Below, in pieces: positions 6,533 to 6,796 of a stretch of 6,796 bases of DNA. Each line of letters starts with the position of its first letter. The first letter of the stretch is position 1. Made by a program: the position numbers and the translations under genes. The notes beneath the pieces are model-generated. The model did not search any database and was not told the origin of the DNA. It saw only the letters and a program-made list of their open reading frames with translations. Source of the stretch: Desulfobacteraceae bacterium (lineage in GTDB: Bacteria; Desulfobacterota; Desulfobacteria; Desulfobacterales; Desulfobacteraceae); contig PIVQ01000394.1 in the NCBI GenBank assembly GCA_003354055.1, positions 1-6,796 on the forward strand. The letters are read 5' to 3'.

Positions 6533-6796
6533 TCACTGATCCTCCCGGGATAATTGTTTTAGTACTTTTTCCATCATCCTGTTATGGGCCTGGGTATCCA
6601 GTGGCTGTTCTGATGAAAATTTTTTCCAGATATCCGGGTTGCTCTGGAATTTATGGCAGCCGATGCAGAGGCCTGTACGGATGATCCGGTCGAGTTCAGC
6701 TTTGTTAAACGCCCGGCTCAGTGGCCAATGGGTGCCAACGGTTGCCACCTGGGTGCCGTCATGGTCCACAATTTTTGACCAGTCAAATGTTAGGCC
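6533..6796 (-). CDS. C-terminal end of a c-type cytochrome-like protein; 5' part outside window
   Basis: The frame stays open through the right edge, so the 87 visible residues are only the tail of a longer protein; a GTG at 6769 is inside the frame and need not be the start. A single haem-binding motif CIGCH lies at residues 44-48 of the visible part, followed by a charged helical tail without further haem sites. Upstream, DWSKIVDHDGTQVATVGTHWPLSR resembles a beta-rich segment before a last haem, as in periplasmic multihaem cytochromes of sulfate and metal reducers; that comparison is from memory and the exact family is not recognised. It would be exported and haem-loaded outside the cytoplasm. 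It converges on the regulator gene with only 13 bp between stops, and no terminator is seen there. Confidence 0.72.
   Translation of the reverse strand, partial: GLTFDWSKIVDHDGTQVATVGTHWPLSRAFNKAELDRIIRTGLCIGCHKFQSNPDIWKKFSSEQPLDTQAHNRMMEKVLKQLSREDQ

Overview
The window looks like a chromosomal piece of an anaerobic deltaproteobacterium, most likely a Desulfobacteraceae-type sulfate reducer. This is inferred from gene content: a long-hairpin chemoreceptor, a fatty-acyl-CoA isomerase, a DUF169 protein, a c-type haem protein, and Shine-Dalgarno sites close to AGGAGG. No rRNA, tRNA, CRISPR array, transposase or prophage gene is visible. Apart from intergenic gaps of at most about 170 bp, the window is coding.

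Layout, left to right. (1) 1-1020 (+) is the C-terminal part of a methyl-accepting chemotaxis protein, cut by the left edge inside its HAMP domain. A strong hairpin terminator (1048-1089) separates it from (2) a leftward three-gene cluster that is probably one operon: a half-size EamA/DMT membrane protein (3235-2825), a DUF169 protein of unknown function (2796-2002), and a crotonase-fold enzyme (1914-1093). The crotonase keeps all three acidic residues of delta(3,5)-delta(2,4)-dienoyl-CoA isomerases. (3) A 167-bp divergent intergenic region (3236-3402) holds a good sigma70-like promoter for the rightward gene and several short inverted repeats. (4) 3403-6519 (+) is a 1038-residue AfsR/SARP-like STAND regulator: winged helix, BTAD, NB-ARC-type ATPase and TPR repeats. 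(5) At the right edge, converging on the regulator with a 13-bp gap, is the C-terminal end of a c-type cytochrome-like protein with one CxxCH motif (6796-6533, -).

Working model (inference): the STAND regulator is the local transcription factor. Its divergent position beside the EamA/DUF169/isomerase cluster, together with the inverted repeats between them, suggests that it controls that cluster, itself, or both. The cluster pairs a small membrane protein, a cysteine-containing protein of unknown role and an enzyme for unsaturated acyl-CoA. This suggests uptake, export or processing of an unsaturated lipid-like or aromatic-derived acid, but the sequence gives no direct proof of the substrate. 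The chemoreceptor and the cytochrome appear to be separate neighbours.
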